In this document: one piece after another, positions 1-14,200 of the stretch | Layout: each line of letters opens with the position of its first letter | Position numbering within the stretch: position 1 is the stretch's first letter | The notes under the pieces: model-generated | Databases searched by the model: none | What the model saw: only the letters and a program-made list of their open reading frames with translations | What the model was told of the DNA's origin: nothing | Program-made: the position numbers and the translations under genes | Source: Agelas oroides | Lineage: Eukaryota > Porifera > Demospongiae > Agelasida > Agelasidae | Assembly: GCA_949130485.1 (NCBI GenBank) | Contig: OX422194.1 | Location: 4,662,699 to 4,726,698 of the forward strand | DNA length: 64,000 bases | Reading direction: 5' to 3'

Positions 1-956
1 CGAGACCCGACTCTACATAACTCTACCACACTCTACCCCGACTCTACTTAAATCCACCACACTCTACCCTGTTTCGACCCGACTCTACCTCACTCTACGA
101 CACTCTACCCAGCCTCGACCCGACTCTACCTCACTCTTCCTCACTCTACCGTACCTCTCCCTCACTCTAACACAGTCTATCCTGGCTCGAACCGACTCTA
201 CCTCACTCTACCACAATCTACCACTCTCTACCCCGACTCTACCTCACTCTACCACACTCTACCCTGTTTCAACCCGACTCTACCTCACTCTACCACACTC
301 TACCTTTGCTCGATCCGACTCTACCTCACTCTACTACACTCTACCCTGGCTCGACCCGACTCTACCTCACTCTACCACTCTCTTCCCCGATTCTACCTCA
401 CTCTACCACACTCTACACTGGCTAGACCCGACTCTACCTCACTCTACCACACTCTACCTTGCCTCGAGCCGACTATACCTCACTCTTCCACACTCTACCC
501 TTACTAAACCCGACTCTACCTCATTCTACCATATTCTACCCTGGTTTGACCCGACTCTACCTCATTCTACCACACTCTAACCTGGCTCGACCCGACTCTA
601 CCTCACTCTACCACACTGTACTCTGTCTCGACCCGACTCTACCTCACTCTACCACACTCTACCCTGGTTCGACCAGAATCTACCTCACTCTACCACACTC
701 TACCCTCGCTCGACCCTACTGTACCTCACTCTACCACACTGTACCCTGGCTCGACCAGACTCTATCTCACTCTACCACACTCTACCCCAAATCTACCTCA
801 CTCTACCACATTCTACCCTGCCTAGACCCAATACTACCTCACTCTACTACACTCTACCCTGGCTAGACCCGACTCTACCTCACTCTACCACAGTCTACCT
901 TGGCTCGACCCGACTCTATCTAATTCCACCACACTCTAACCTGGTTCGACATGACT
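1..956 (+). repeat. Satellite A segment, copy 1 of a 3,971-bp-offset duplication
   Basis: This stretch recurs at 3,972-4,927 with the same order of variant monomers, including a CTTAAATCC variant near 48 and a string of private variants from 460 to 860. I noted several single-base differences (for example CTCGAACC near 188 against CTAGAACC near 4,159). The copy begins at the first base of the window, so the duplicated segment probably extends further left. An open frame at 459-866 is a by-product of the repeat. Confidence 0.9.
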
Positions 957-1600
957 CTACCTCACTCTACCATATTCTACCCTGGCTAGACCCGACTCTA
1001 CCTCACTCTACCACACTCTACCCTGGGTCGACCCGACTGTACCTCAGTCTACCACACTCTATCCCGACTCTACCTCACTCTACCACACTTTACCCTGGCT
1101 CGACCCGATTCTACGTCACTCTACCACACTCTACCCTGGCTCGACCCGACTCTACCTCACTTTACCACACTCTACCCTGGCTAGACCCGACTCTACCTCA
1201 CTCTACCACACTCTACCCTGGCTCAAGCCGACTCTACCTCACTCTACCGCACTCTACCCTGGCTCGACCCGACTCTACCTCACTCTACCACACTCTACCC
1301 CGACTCTACTTAAATCCACCACACTCTACCCTGTTTCGACCCGACTCTACCTCACTCTACGACACTCTACCCAGCCTCGACCCGACTCTACCTCACTCTA
1401 CCACAGTCTACCTTGGCTCGACCCGAATCTACCTCACTCTTCCACACTCTACCCTAACTCGACCCGACTGTACCTCACTCTACTACACTCTACCCTAGCT
1501 AGACCCGACTCCACCTCACTCTACCACAGTCTACCCTGACCCGACCCGACTCTATCTAACTCTACCACACTCTACCCTGGCTCGACACGACTCTACCTCA
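957..1600 (+). repeat. Satellite A, 41/31-bp monomers with scattered variants
   Basis: Ordinary satellite A. Positions 1,035-1,222 are matched at 4,924-5,111. A second CTTAAATCC-type variant monomer lies near 1,308, followed by the same GTTTCGACCC variant as near position 80. This suggests an older local copy of the first 150 bp. No other structure is seen. Confidence 0.85.
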
Positions 1601-3245
1601 CTCTACCACACTCTACCATGGCTCGACCCGACTCTACCTCACTCTACCACACTCTATCCTGGCTCGACATGACTGTACCTCTGTCTATCACACTCTACCC
1701 CTGTTCTACCTCACTCTACCACACTCTACCCTGACTCGAGCCGACTCTTCCTCACTCTACCACACTCTACCTTGGCTTGACCCGACTCCACCTCATTCTT
1801 CCACACTCTACCCTGACTCTACCTCACTATACCACACTCTATCCTGGTTCGACCCGGGTCTACCTCACTCTACCACACTCTACCCCCACTCGACCCGACT
1901 CTACCTCACTCTACAACGCTCTACCCCAGGTCTACCCGACTCTACCTCACTCTACGACGCTCTACCCCGGCTCGAACCGACTCTACCTCACTCTACCCCG
2001 CTCTACCCCGACTCCACCTCACTCTATCACACTCTACCCTGGATCGACCCGACTCTACCTCACCCTACTACTCTCTACCCCGAATCTACCTCACTCTACC
2101 ACACTCTACCATGGCTCGAACCGACTCTACCTCACTCTACCATACTCTAATCTCGCTCGAACCGACTCTACCTCACTCTACCACACTCTACCCTGGCTCG
2201 ACCCGACTCTACCTTACTCTACCACACTCTACCCCGACTCCACCTCAGTATACCTCACTCTACCACACTCTACCCTGGCTTGACCCGACTCTACCACACT
2301 CTACCACTTTCTACCCCGACTCTACCTCACTCTACAACACTCTAACCTGGCTCGACCCGACTCCACCTCACTCTACCGCACTCTACCCTGGCTCGACCCG
2401 ATTGTACCTAAGTCTACCACACTCTACCCCGACTCTACCTCACTCTACCACACTTTACCCTGGCTCGACCCGACTCTACCTCACTCTACCACACTCTAAC
2501 CTGGGTCGACCCGACTCTACCTCACTCTACCACACTCTACCCTGGGTCGACCCGACACTACCTCATTCTACCACACTCTACCCTGGCTCGACCCGACTCT
2601 ACCTCACTCTACCACACTCTATCCTGACTCGACACGACTGTACCTCTGTCTATCACACTCTACCCCTGTACTACCTCACTCTACCACACTCTACCCTGAC
2701 TCGAGCCGACTCTTCCTCACTCTACCACACTCTACCTTGGCTTGACCCGACTCCACCTCATTCTTCCACACTCTACCCTGACTCTACCTCACTATACCAC
2801 ACTCTATCCTGGTTCGACCCGGGTCTACCTCACTCTACCACACTCTACCCCCACTCGACCCGACTCTACCTCACTCTACAACGCTCTACCCCAGGTCTAC
2901 CCGACTCTACCTCACTCTACGACGCTCTACCCCGGCTCGAACCGACTCTACCTCACTCTACCCCGCTCTACCCCGACTCCACCTCACTCTATCACACTCT
3001 ACCCTGGATCGACCCGACTCTACCTCACCCTACTACTCTCTACCCCGAATCTACCTCACTCTACCACACTCTACCATGGCTCGACCAGACTCTACCTCAC
3101 TCTACCACACTCTAATCTCGCTCGAACCGACTCTACCTCACTCTACTACACTCTACCCTGGCTCGACCCGACTCTACCTTACTCTACCACACTCTACCCC
3201 GACTCCACCTCAGTATACCTCACTCTACCACACTCTATCCTGGCT
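1600..3245 (+). repeat. Satellite A, 965-bp-offset duplication
   Basis: About 1,600-2,280 recurs at about 2,565-3,245. Shared private variants include CTACCCCTGT (near 1,697 and 2,662), GACCCGGGTC (near 1,853 and 2,818) and TACGACGCTC. Few substitutions separate the copies. The offset of 965 bp fits 19 monomers of 41 bp plus 6 of 31 bp. Long plus-strand frames at 1,777-2,283, 2,111-3,115 and 2,742-3,284 are created by this repeat and are not annotated as genes. Confidence 0.88.
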
Positions 3246-3971
3246 CGACCCGACTCTACCTCACTCTACCACACTCTACCCTGACTCTACCTCACTCTAC
3301 CACTCTCTACCGCGACTCTACCTCACTCTACCACACTCTACCCTGGCTCGACCCGACTCTACCTCACTTTACCACACTCTACCCTGGCTAGACCCGACTC
3401 TACCTCACTTTACCACACTCTACCCTGGCTTGACCCGACTCTAACTCCCTCTACCACACCCTACCCTGGCTCGACCAGACTCTACCTTACTCTACCACAC
3501 TCTACCCTGTTTCGACCCGACTCTACCTCACTCCACCACACTCTACCTGGCTCGACCCCACTCTACGTCACTTTACTACACTCTACTCTGGCTCGACCTG
3601 ACTCTACCTCACTCTACCACACTCTACCCTGGCTTGACTCAATTCTACCTCACTCTACCACACTCTAGCCCGACTCTACTTCACTCTACCACACTCTATC
3701 CTAGCTCGACCCGACTCTACCTCACTCTACCACACTCTACCCAGACTATACCTCATTCTACCACTCTCTACCCCGACTCTACCTCCCTCTACCACACTCT
3801 ACCCTGGCTCGTCCCGACTCTACCTCACTTTACAACACTCTACCCTGGCTCGACCCAACTCTACCTCACTTTACCACACTCTACTCTGGCTCGAGCCGAC
3901 TTTACCTCACTCTACCACACTCTACCCTGGCTCGACCCGACTCTACCTCACTCTACCGCACTGTACCTTGG
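3246..3971 (+). repeat. Satellite A block with dispersed relatives (CTACGTCACTTTACC marker)
   Basis: About 3,430-3,850 carries an unusual run of variants, including CTACCTGGCTCGACC (a truncated monomer), CTACGTCACTTTAC and CTCTAGCCCGAC. The same run recurs at about 5,110-5,530 (offset 1,682 bp, which fits 38 x 41 + 4 x 31) and again near 10,160-10,550. The CTACGTCACTTTACC variant also appears near 16,300, 18,058 and 21,538. Confidence 0.82.
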
Positions 3972-5111
3972 CGAGACCCGACTCTACATAACTCTACCAC
4001 ACTCTACCCCGACTCTACTTAAATCCACCACAATCTACCCTGTTTCGACCCGATTCTACCTCACTCTACGACACTCTACCCAGCCTCGACCCGACTCTAC
4101 CTCACTCTTCCTCACTCTACCGTACCTCTCCCTCACTCTAACACACTCTATCCTGGCTAGAACCGACTCTACCTCACTCTACCACACTCTACCACTCTCT
4201 ACCCCGACTCTATCTCACTCTACCACACTCTACCCTGTTTCAACCCGACTCTACCTCACTCTACCACACTCTACCTTGGCTCGATCCGACTCTACCTCAC
4301 TCTACTACACTCTACCCTGGCTCGACCCGACTCTACCTCACTCTACCACTCTCTTCCCCGATTCTACCTCACTCTACCACACTCTACACTGGCTAGACCC
4401 GACTCTACCTCACTCTACCACACTCCACCTTGCCTCGAGCCGACTATACCTCACTCTTCCACACTCTACCCTTACTAAACCCGACTCTACCTCATTCTAC
4501 CATATTCTACCCTGGTTTGACCCGACTCTACCTCATTCTACCACACTCTAACCTGGCTCGACCCGACTCTACCTCACTCTACCACACTGTACTCTGTCTC
4601 GACCCGACTCTACCTCACTCTACCACACTCTACCCTGGTTCGACCAGAATCTACCTCACTCTACCACACTCTACCCTCGCTCGACCCTACTGTACCTCAC
4701 TCTACCACACTGTACCCTGGCTCGACCAGACTCTATCTCACTCTACCACACTCTACCCCAAATCTACCTCACTCTACCACATTCTACCCTGCCTAGACCC
4801 AATACTACCTCACTCTACTACACTCTACCCTGGCTAGACCCGACTCTACCTCACTCTACCACAGTCTACCTTGGCTCGACCCGACTCTATCTAATTCCAC
4901 CACACTCTAACCTGGTTCGACATGACTGTACCTCAGTCTACCACACTCTATCCCGACTCTACCTCACTCTACCACACTTTACCCTGGCTCGACCCGACTC
5001 TACATCACTCTACCACACTCTACCCTGGCTCGACCCGACTCTACCTCACTTTACCACACTGTACCCTGGCTAGACCCGACTCTACCTCACTATACCACAC
5101 TCTACCCTGGC
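3972..5111 (+). repeat. Satellite A segment, copy 2 of the 3,971-bp-offset duplication
   Basis: Positions 3,972-4,927 match 1-956. From about 4,924 the match continues with 1,035-1,222, now at an offset of 3,889 bp. The change of 82 bp equals exactly two 41-bp monomers, so one copy gained or lost a dimer. Similarity fades after about 5,111. The open frame at 4,430-4,837 duplicates the one at 459-866. Confidence 0.88.
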
Positions 5112-6490
5112 TTGACACGACTCTAACTCCCTCTACCACACTCTACCCAGGGTCGAGCAGACTCTACCCCACTTTACCACACTCTACCCTTTTTCGACCC
5201 GACTCTACCTCACTCTACCACACTCTACCTGGCTCGACTCTAATCTACGTCAGTTTACCACACTCTACTCTGGCTCGACCCGAATCTACCTCACTCTACC
5301 ACACTCTACCCTGGCTCGACTCGACTCTACCTCACTCTACCACACTCTAGCCCGACTCTACTTCACTCTACCACACTCTATCCTAGCTTGACCCGACTCT
5401 ACCTCACTCTACCACACTCTACCCCGACTCTACCTGATTCTACCACCCTCTACCCGGACTCTACCTCACTCTACCACACTCAACCCTGGCTCGTCCCAAC
5501 TCTACCTCACTTTACAACACTCTAACCTGGCTCGACCCAACTCTACCTCACTTTACCACACTCTACCCTGGCTCGACCCGACTCTACCTCACTCTACCAC
5601 ACACTACCCAGACTCTACCTCACTCTACCTCACTCTACCACTTTCTACCCAGGGTTGATCCGACTCTATCTCACTCTACCACCCTCTACCCTGGCTCGAC
5701 CAGACTCTACCTCACTCTACCACAATCTACCCTGGCTCGACCCGACTCTAACTCACTGTAGCACACTCTACCCTGGCTCGACCCGACTCTACCTCACTCC
5801 ACCACATTCTACCCTGCCTCGCCCCGACTTTACCTCACTCTACCACACACTACCCCGACTCTACCTCACTCTACCTTACTCTACCACTCTCTACCCCGAC
5901 TCTACCTCACACTACCACACTCTACCCTTGCTCGACCCAACTCTACCTCACTTTACAACACTCTACCCTGGCTCGACCCAACTCTACCTCACTTTACCAC
6001 ACTGTACCCTGGCTCGACCCGACTCTACCTCACTCTACCACACTCTACCCTAGCTAGACTCGACTCTACCTAACTCTACCACACTCTACCCTGGCTAGAC
6101 CCGACTCTACCTAACTCTACCACACTTTACCCCGACTCTACTTAAATCCACCACACTCTACCCTGTTTCGACCCGACTCTACCTCACTCTACCACACTCT
6201 ACCCTGCCTCGATCCGACTCTACCTCACTCTACCACACTCTACCGTGACTCTACCTCACTCTACCACACTCTATCCTGGCTCGAACCGACTCTACCTCAC
6301 TCTACCACACTCTACCCCGACTCTACCTCACTCTACCACTCTCTACCCCGACTCTCTCTCACTCTACCACACTCTACCTTGTTTCGACCCGACTCTACCT
6401 CACTCTACCACACTCTACCCTGGCTCAACCCGACTCTACCTCACTCTACTACACTCTACCCTGGCTCGACCCGACTCTACCTCACTCTAC
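5112..6490 (+). repeat. Satellite A block with a relative 18.2 kb away
   Basis: About 5,575-5,940 matches about 23,779-24,144 at an offset of 18,204 bp. Shared rare variants are ACACACTACCCAGAC, CTTTCTACCCAGG, the GCCTCGCCCCGAC monomer near 5,816 and CTTGCTCGACC. A CTTAAATCC variant monomer lies near 6,138. The remainder is ordinary 41/31-bp satellite. Confidence 0.82.
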
Positions 6491-7930
6491 CACACTCTAC
6501 CCTGGCTCGATCCGACTTCACCTCACTCTACCACACTCTACCCAGACTCTACCTCACTCTACCACACTCTACCCTGGTTCGACCCGACTCTACCTCACTC
6601 TACCACACTCTACCCCGGCTCGACCCGACTCTACCTCACTCTACCCCGCTCTACCCCGACTCAACCTCACTCTATCACAGTCTACCCTGGCTCGACCCGA
6701 CTCTACCTCACTCTACCACTCTCTTCCCCGATTCTACCTCACTCTACCACACTCTACACTGGCTCGACCCGACTCTACCTCACTCTACCACACTCTACCC
6801 TGCCTCGACCCGACTATACCTCACTCTTCCACACTCTACCCTTACTCGACCCGACTCTAACTCACTCTACCTTATTCTACCCTGGTTTGACCCGAATCTA
6901 CCTCACTCTACCACACTCTACCCCGACTCTACCTCACTCTACCTCACTCTACCACACTCTACCCTGGCTTGACCAGACTCTACCTCACTCTACCACTCTC
7001 TACCCCGAATCTACCTCACTCTACGGCAGTCTACCCTGGCTCGACCCGACTCTACCTCACTCTACCACACTGTACTCTGTCTCTACCCGACTCTACCTCA
7101 CTCTACCACACTCTACCCTGGTTCGACCCGACTCTACCTCACTCTACCACACTCTACCCCGGCTCGACCCGACTCTACCTCACTCTACCCCGCTCTACCC
7201 CGACTCAACCTCACTCTATCACAGTCTACCCTGGCTCGACCCGACTCTACCTCACTATACCACTCTCTTCCCCGATTCTACCTCACTCTGCCACACTCTA
7301 CACTGGCTCGACCCGACCCTACCTCACTCTACCACACTCTACCCTGGCTCGATCCGACTTCACCTCACTCTACCACACTCTACCCAGACTCTACCTCACT
7401 CTACCACACTCTACCCTGGTTCGACCCGACTCTACCTCACTCTACCACACTCTACCCCGGCTCGACCCGACTCTACCTCACTCTACCCCGCTCTACCCCG
7501 ACTCAACCTCACTCTATCACAGTCTACCCTGGCTCGACCCGACTCTACCTCACTCTACCACTCTCTTCCCCGATTCTACCTCACTCTACCACACTCTACA
7601 CTGGCTCGACCCGACTCTACCTCACTCTACCACACTCTACCCTGCCTCGACCCGACTATACCTCACTCTTCCACACTCTACCCTTACTCGACTCGACTCT
7701 AACTCACTCTACCTTATTCTACCCTGGTTTGACCCGACTCTACCTCACTCTACCACACTCTACCCCGACTCTACCTCACTCTACCTCACTCTACCACACT
7801 CTACCCTGGCTTGACCAGACTCTACCTCACTCCACCACTCTCTACCCCGAATCTACCTCACTCTACGGCAGTCTACCCTGGCTCGACCCGACTCTACCTC
7901 ACTCTACCACACTGTACTCTGTATCCACCC
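6491..7930 (+). repeat. Satellite A, 842-bp-offset duplication
   Basis: About 6,500-7,080 recurs at about 7,342-7,922. The copies share GATCCGACTTCACC, the three-part run around CCCCGGCTCGACC (near 6,613 and 7,455) and the CTACGGCAGTC variant. A third partial copy of the CCCCGGCTCG run starts at 7,157. The offsets of 842 bp (16 x 41 + 6 x 31) and 544 bp (11 x 41 + 3 x 31) are whole monomer counts. The same marker recurs at 10,972 and 13,445. Confidence 0.87.
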
Positions 7931-9905
7931 GACTCTACCTCACTCTACCACACTCTACTCTGGCTCGACCCGATTCTACCTCACTCTTACCACACTCTAC
8001 ACTGGCTCGACCCGAATATACCTCACTCAACCACACTCTACCCTGGCTCGACCCGACTCTACCTAACTCTACCACACTCTGCCCTGGCTCGACCAGACTC
8101 TACCTCACTCTACCACACTCTACCCTGAATCTACCTAACTCTACCACACTCTACCCTGGCTCGAGCCGACTCTACCTCACTCTACCACACTCTACCCTGC
8201 ATAGACCAGACTCTACCTCACTCTACCACACTCTACCCTGCCTCGACCCGAATCTACTTCACTCTGCCACATTCTACCCTGGCTCGAACCGACTCTACCT
8301 CACTCTACCACACTCTACCCTGGCTCGACCAGACTCTACCTCAATCTACCACACTCTACTCTGGCTCGACTGAACACTACCTCACTCTACTACACTCTAC
8401 CCTGACTAGACCCGACTCTACCTCACTCTAGCACACTCTACCACTCTACCCTGGATAGACCAGAATCTACCTCACTCTACCACACTCTACCCTCGGTCGA
8501 CCCGAATCTACTTCACTCTACCACATTCTACCCTGGCTTGACCCGACTCTACCTCACTCTACCACACTCTACCCTGGTTCGACCCGACACCACCTCAGTC
8601 TACCACGCTCTACCCTGGCTCGACCCGACTCTACCTCACTCTACCACTCGCTACCCCGATTCTACCTTACTCTACCACACTCTACCTCACTCTACCACAC
8701 TCTACCCTGGCTCGACCAGACTCTACCTCACTTTACAACACTCTACCCTGGCTAGACCCGACTCTACCTCACTATACCACACGCTACCCCGACTCTACCT
8801 TACTCTACCACACTCTACCCTCCCTCGAACCGACTCTACCTCACTCTACCACACTCCACACCGACTTGACCCGACTCTACCTCACTCTACCACGCTCTAC
8901 CCCGGCTAGACCCGACTCTACCTCACTCTACCCCGCTCTACCTCGACTCTACCTCATTCTACCACACTCTACCCCGACTCTACCTCACTCTACCTCACTC
9001 TAACACACTCTACCCTGGCTTGACCAGACTCTACCTCACTCTACCACTCTCTACCCCGAATCTACCTCACTCTACGGCATTCTACCCTGGCTCGACCCGA
9101 CTCTACCTCACTCTACCACACTGTACTCTGTCTCGACCCTACTCTACCTCACTCTACCACACTCTACTCTGGCTCGACCCGATTCTACCTCACTCTTACC
9201 ACACTCTACACTGGCTCGACCCGAATCTACCTCACTCAACCACACTCTACCCTGGCTCGACCTGACTCTACCTAACTCTACCACACTCTACCCTGGCTCG
9301 ACCAGACCCTACCTCACTCTATCACACTCTACCCCGAATCTACCTCACTCTACCACACTCTACCCTGGCTCGAGCCGACTCTACCTCACTCTACCACACT
9401 CTACCCTGCATAGACCAGACTCTACCTCACTCTACCACACTCTACCCTGGCTCGACCCCTTATCTACTTCACTCTGCCACATTCTACCCTGGCTCGAACT
9501 GACTCTACCTCACTCTACCACACTCTACCCTGGCTCGACCAGACTCTACCTCAATCTACCACACTCTACCCTGGCTCGACTGAACTCTACCTAACTCTAC
9601 TACACTCTACCCTGACTAGACCCGACTCTACCTCACTCTAGCACACTCTACCAATCTACCCTGGATAGACCAAAATCTACCTCACTCTACCACACTCTAC
9701 CCTCGGTCGACCCGAATCTACTTCACTCTACCACATTCTACCCTGGCTTGACCCGACTCTACCTCACTCTACCACACTCTACCCTGGTTCGACCCGACAC
9801 CACCTCAGTCTACCACGCTCTACCCTGGCTCGACCCGACTCTACCTCACTCTACCACACGCTACCCCGACTCTACCTTACTCTACCACACTCTACCCTCC
9901 CTCGA
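7811..9905 (+). repeat. Satellite A, 1,209/1,210-bp-offset duplication
   Basis: About 7,811-8,660 recurs at about 9,020-9,870. The offset is 1,209 bp at the left and 1,210 bp at the right because of a one-base gain near 9,457 (CGACCCCTTATC against CGACCCGAATC near 8,247). Rare shared variants include CACTCTTACCACAC, GGATAGACC, GCATAGACC and GACACCACCTCAG. The 1,210-bp offset fits 28 x 41 + 2 x 31. Open frames at 8,538-8,909 and 9,748-10,152 begin at the same variant in both copies. Confidence 0.87.
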
Positions 9906-11260
9906 ACTGACTCTACCTCACTCTACCACACTCCACACCGACTTGACCCAACTCTACCTCACTCTGCCACGCTCTACCCCGGCTAGACCCGACTCTACCT
10001 CAATCTACCCCGCTCAACCTCGACTCTACCTCACTCTACCACACTCTACCCAGGCTCGACCCGACTCTACCTCACTTTACCACACTCTACCCTGGCTAGA
10101 CCCGACTCTACCTCACTATACCACACTCTACCCTGGCTTGACCCGACTCTAACTCCCTCTACCACACTCTACCCTGGCTCGACAAGACTCTACCTCACTC
10201 TACCACACACTACCCTGTTTCGACCAGACTCTACCTCACTCTACCACACTCTACCTGGCTCGACCCCAGTCTACGTCACTTTACCACACTCTACTCTGGC
10301 TCGACCCGACTCTACCTCACTCTACGACACTCTACCCTGGCTCGACTCGACTCTACCTCACTCTACCACACTCTAGCCCGACTCTACTTCACTCTACCAC
10401 ACTCTACCCCGATTCTACCTCACTCTACCACACTCTACCCCGACTCTACCTCATTCTACCACTCTCTACCCCGACTCTACCTCACTTTACAACACTCTAC
10501 CCTCGCTCGACCCATCTCTACCTCACTTTACCACACTCTACCCTGGCTCGACCCGACTCTACCCCACTCTACCACACTCTATCCTGGCTCGACCCGACTC
10601 TACCTCACTCTACCACACTCTACCCTGCCTCCACCCGACTCTACCTCACTCTAACACACTCTACCGTGACTCTACCTCACTCTACCACACTCTATCCTGG
10701 CTCGAACCGACTCTACCTCACTCTACCACACTCTACCCTTTTTCGACCCGACTCTACCTCACTCTACCACACTCTACCCTGGCTCGACCCGACTCTACCT
10801 CACTCTACTACACTCTACCCTGGCTCTACCCGACTCTACCTCACTCTACCACACTCTACCCTGGCTCGATCCGACTGTACCACACTCTACCACACTCTAC
10901 CCAGACTCTACCTCACTCTAGCACACTCTATCCTGGTTCGACCCGACTCTACCTCACTCTACCACACTCTACCCCGGCTCGACCCGACTCTACCTCACTC
11001 TACCCCGCTCTACCCCGACTCAACCTCACTCTATCACAGTCTACCCTGGCTCGACCCGACTCTACCTCACTCTACCACTCTCTTCCCCGATTCTACCTCA
11101 CTCTACCACACTCTGCACTGGCTCGACCCGACTCTACCTCACTCTACCACTCTCTAACCTGCCTCGACCCGACTCTACCTCATTCTACCATATTCTACCC
11201 TGGTTTGATCCGACTCTACCTCACTCTACCACACTCTATCACACTCTACCCTGGCTTGAC
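9906..11260 (+). repeat. Satellite A, mosaic of variants seen elsewhere
   Basis: About 10,160-10,550 repeats the CTACGTCACTTTACC block of 3.4-3.9 kb and 5.1-5.5 kb. About 10,900-11,130 repeats the CCCCGGCTCG block of 6.6 and 7.4 kb (marker at 10,972). The region therefore looks like a patchwork of segments copied from at least two neighbouring domains. No gene is seen. Confidence 0.82.
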
Positions 11261-14200
11261 CCGACTCTACCTCACTCTACCACTCTGTACCCCGAATCTA
11301 CCTCACTCTACGGCAGTCTACCCTGGCTCGACCCGACTCTACCTCACTCTACCACACTGTACTATGTCTTGACCCGACTCTATCTCACTCTACCACACTC
11401 TACTCTGGCTCGTCCCGATTCTACCTCACTCTACCACACTCTACACTGGCTCGACCCAAATCTACCTCCCTCTACCACACTCTACCCTGGCTCGACCCGA
11501 CTCTACCTCACTCTACCACACTCTAACCTGGGTCGACCAGACTCTACCTCACTCTACCACACTCTACCTCGAATCTACCACACTCTACCACACTCTACTC
11601 TGGCTCGAGCCGACTATACCTCACTCTACCACACTCTACCCTGCATAGACCAGACTCTACCTCACTCTACCACACTCTACTCTGGCTCGACCCGAATCTA
11701 CTTCACTCTACCACATTCTACCCTGGCTCGACCCGACTCTACCTCACTCTACCACACTCTACCCTGGCTCGACCAGACTCTACCTCACTCTACAACACTC
11801 TACCCTGGCTCGACTCGACTCTATCTCACTTTACCACACGGTACTCTGTCTCGACCCGACTCTACCTCACTCTACCACACTCTACCCTGGCTCGACCCGA
11901 CTCTACCTCACTCTACAACAGTCTACCGTAGCTCGAACCGAATCTACCTCACTCTTCCACACTCTACCCTAACTCAACCCGACTGTACCTCACTCTACTA
12001 CACTCTACCCTAGCTAGACCCGACTCTACCTCACTCTACCACAGTCTACCCTGGCTCGACCCGACTCTATCTAACTCTACCACACTCTACCCTGGCTCGA
12101 GACGACTCTACCTCACTCTACCACACTCTACCACACTCTACCCTCGCTAGACCCGACTCTACCTCACTCTACGACACTCTACCCTGCTTCGACACGACTG
12201 TACCTCTGTCTACCACACTCTACCCCGATTCTACATCACTCTACGACACTCTACTGTGGCTCGAGCCGACTCTACCTAACTCTACCACACTCTACCCCGA
12301 CTCTGCTTAAATCTACCACACTCTAGCCTGTTTCGACCCGACTCTACCTCACTCTACCACACTCTACCCTGGCTCGACACGACTCTACCTCACTCTACCA
12401 CACTCTACTCTGGCGCGACCCGACTCTTCCTCACTCTACCACACTCTACCCGGGCTCGACCCGACTCCACCTAATTCTACCACACTCTACCCTGACTCTA
12501 CCTCACTCTACCACACTCTATCCTGGTTCGACCCGAGTCTACATCACTCTACCACACTCTATCCCGACTCGAATCGATTCTACCTCACTCTACCATGCTC
12601 TATCCCAGCTCTACCCGACTCTACCTCACTCTACTACGCTCTATCTCGGCTCGACCCGACTCTACCTCACTCTACCACACTCTACCCCGACTCTACCACA
12701 CTCTACCACACTCTACCCTCACTAGACCCGACTCTACCTCACTCTACGACACTCTACCCTGCTTCGACACGACTGTACCTCTGTCTACCACACTCTACCC
12801 CGATTCTACCTCACTCTACGACACTCTACTCTGGCTCGAGCCGACTCTACCTAACTCTACCACACTCTACCCCGACTCTACTTAAATCTACCACACTCTA
12901 GCCTGTTTCGACCCGACTCTACCTCACTCTACCACACTCTACCCTGGCTCGACACGACTCTACCTCACTCTACCACACTCTACTCTGGCGCGACCCGACT
13001 CTTCCTCACTCTACCACACTCTACCCTGGCTAGACCCGACTCCACCTAATTCTACCACACTCTACCCTGACTCTACCTCACTCTACCACACTCTATCCTG
13101 GTTCGACCCGAGTCTACATCACTCTACCACACTCTACCCCGACTCGAATCGATTCTACCTCACTCTACCATGCTCTATCCCAGCTCTACCCGACTCTACC
13201 TCACTCTACCATGCTCTATCTTGGCTCGACCCGACTCTACCACACTCTACCTCACTCTACCCCGACTCTACCTCAGTCTACCACGCTCTACCCTGGATCG
13301 ACCCGACTCTACCTCACTGTACCACATGCTACCCCGACTCTACCTTACTCTACTACAATCTACCCTGCCTCGAACCGACTCTACCTCACTCTACCACACT
13401 CTACTCCGACTCGACCCGACTCTACCTCACTCTACCACACTCTACCCCGGCTCGACCCGACTCTACCTTACTCTACCCCGCTCTACCCCGACTCAACCTC
13501 ACTCTATCACAGTCTACCCTGGCTCGACCCGACTCTACCTCACTCTACCACTCTCTTCCCCGATTCTACCTCACTCTACCACACTCTACACTGGCTCGAC
13601 CCGACTCTACCTCACTCTACTACACTCTACCCTGCCTCGACCCGACTATACCTCACCCTTCCACACTCTACCCTTACTCGACCCGACTCTACCTCACTCT
13701 ACCATATTCTACCCTGGTTTGACCCGACTCTACCTCACTCTACCACACTCTACCCCGACTCTACCTCAGTCTACCTCACTCTACCACACTCTACCCTGGC
13801 TTGACCCGACTCTACCTCACTCTACCACTCTCTACCCCGAATCTACCTCACTCTACGGCAGTCTACCCTGGCTCGACCCGACTCTACCTCACTCTACCAC
13901 ACTGTACTATGTCTCGACCCGACTCTACCTCACTCTACCACACTCTATTCTGGCTCGACCCGATTCTACCTCACTCTACCACACTCTACACTGGCTCGAC
14001 CCAAATCTACCTCCCTCTACCACACTCTACCCTGGATCGACCCGACTCTACCTCACTCTACCACACTCTACCGTGGCTCGACTAGACTCTACCTCACTCT
14101 ACCACACTCTACCCCGAATCTACCACACTCTACCACACTCTACTCTGGCTCGAGCCGACGCTACCTCACTCTACCACACTGTATTCTGGCTCGAGCCGAC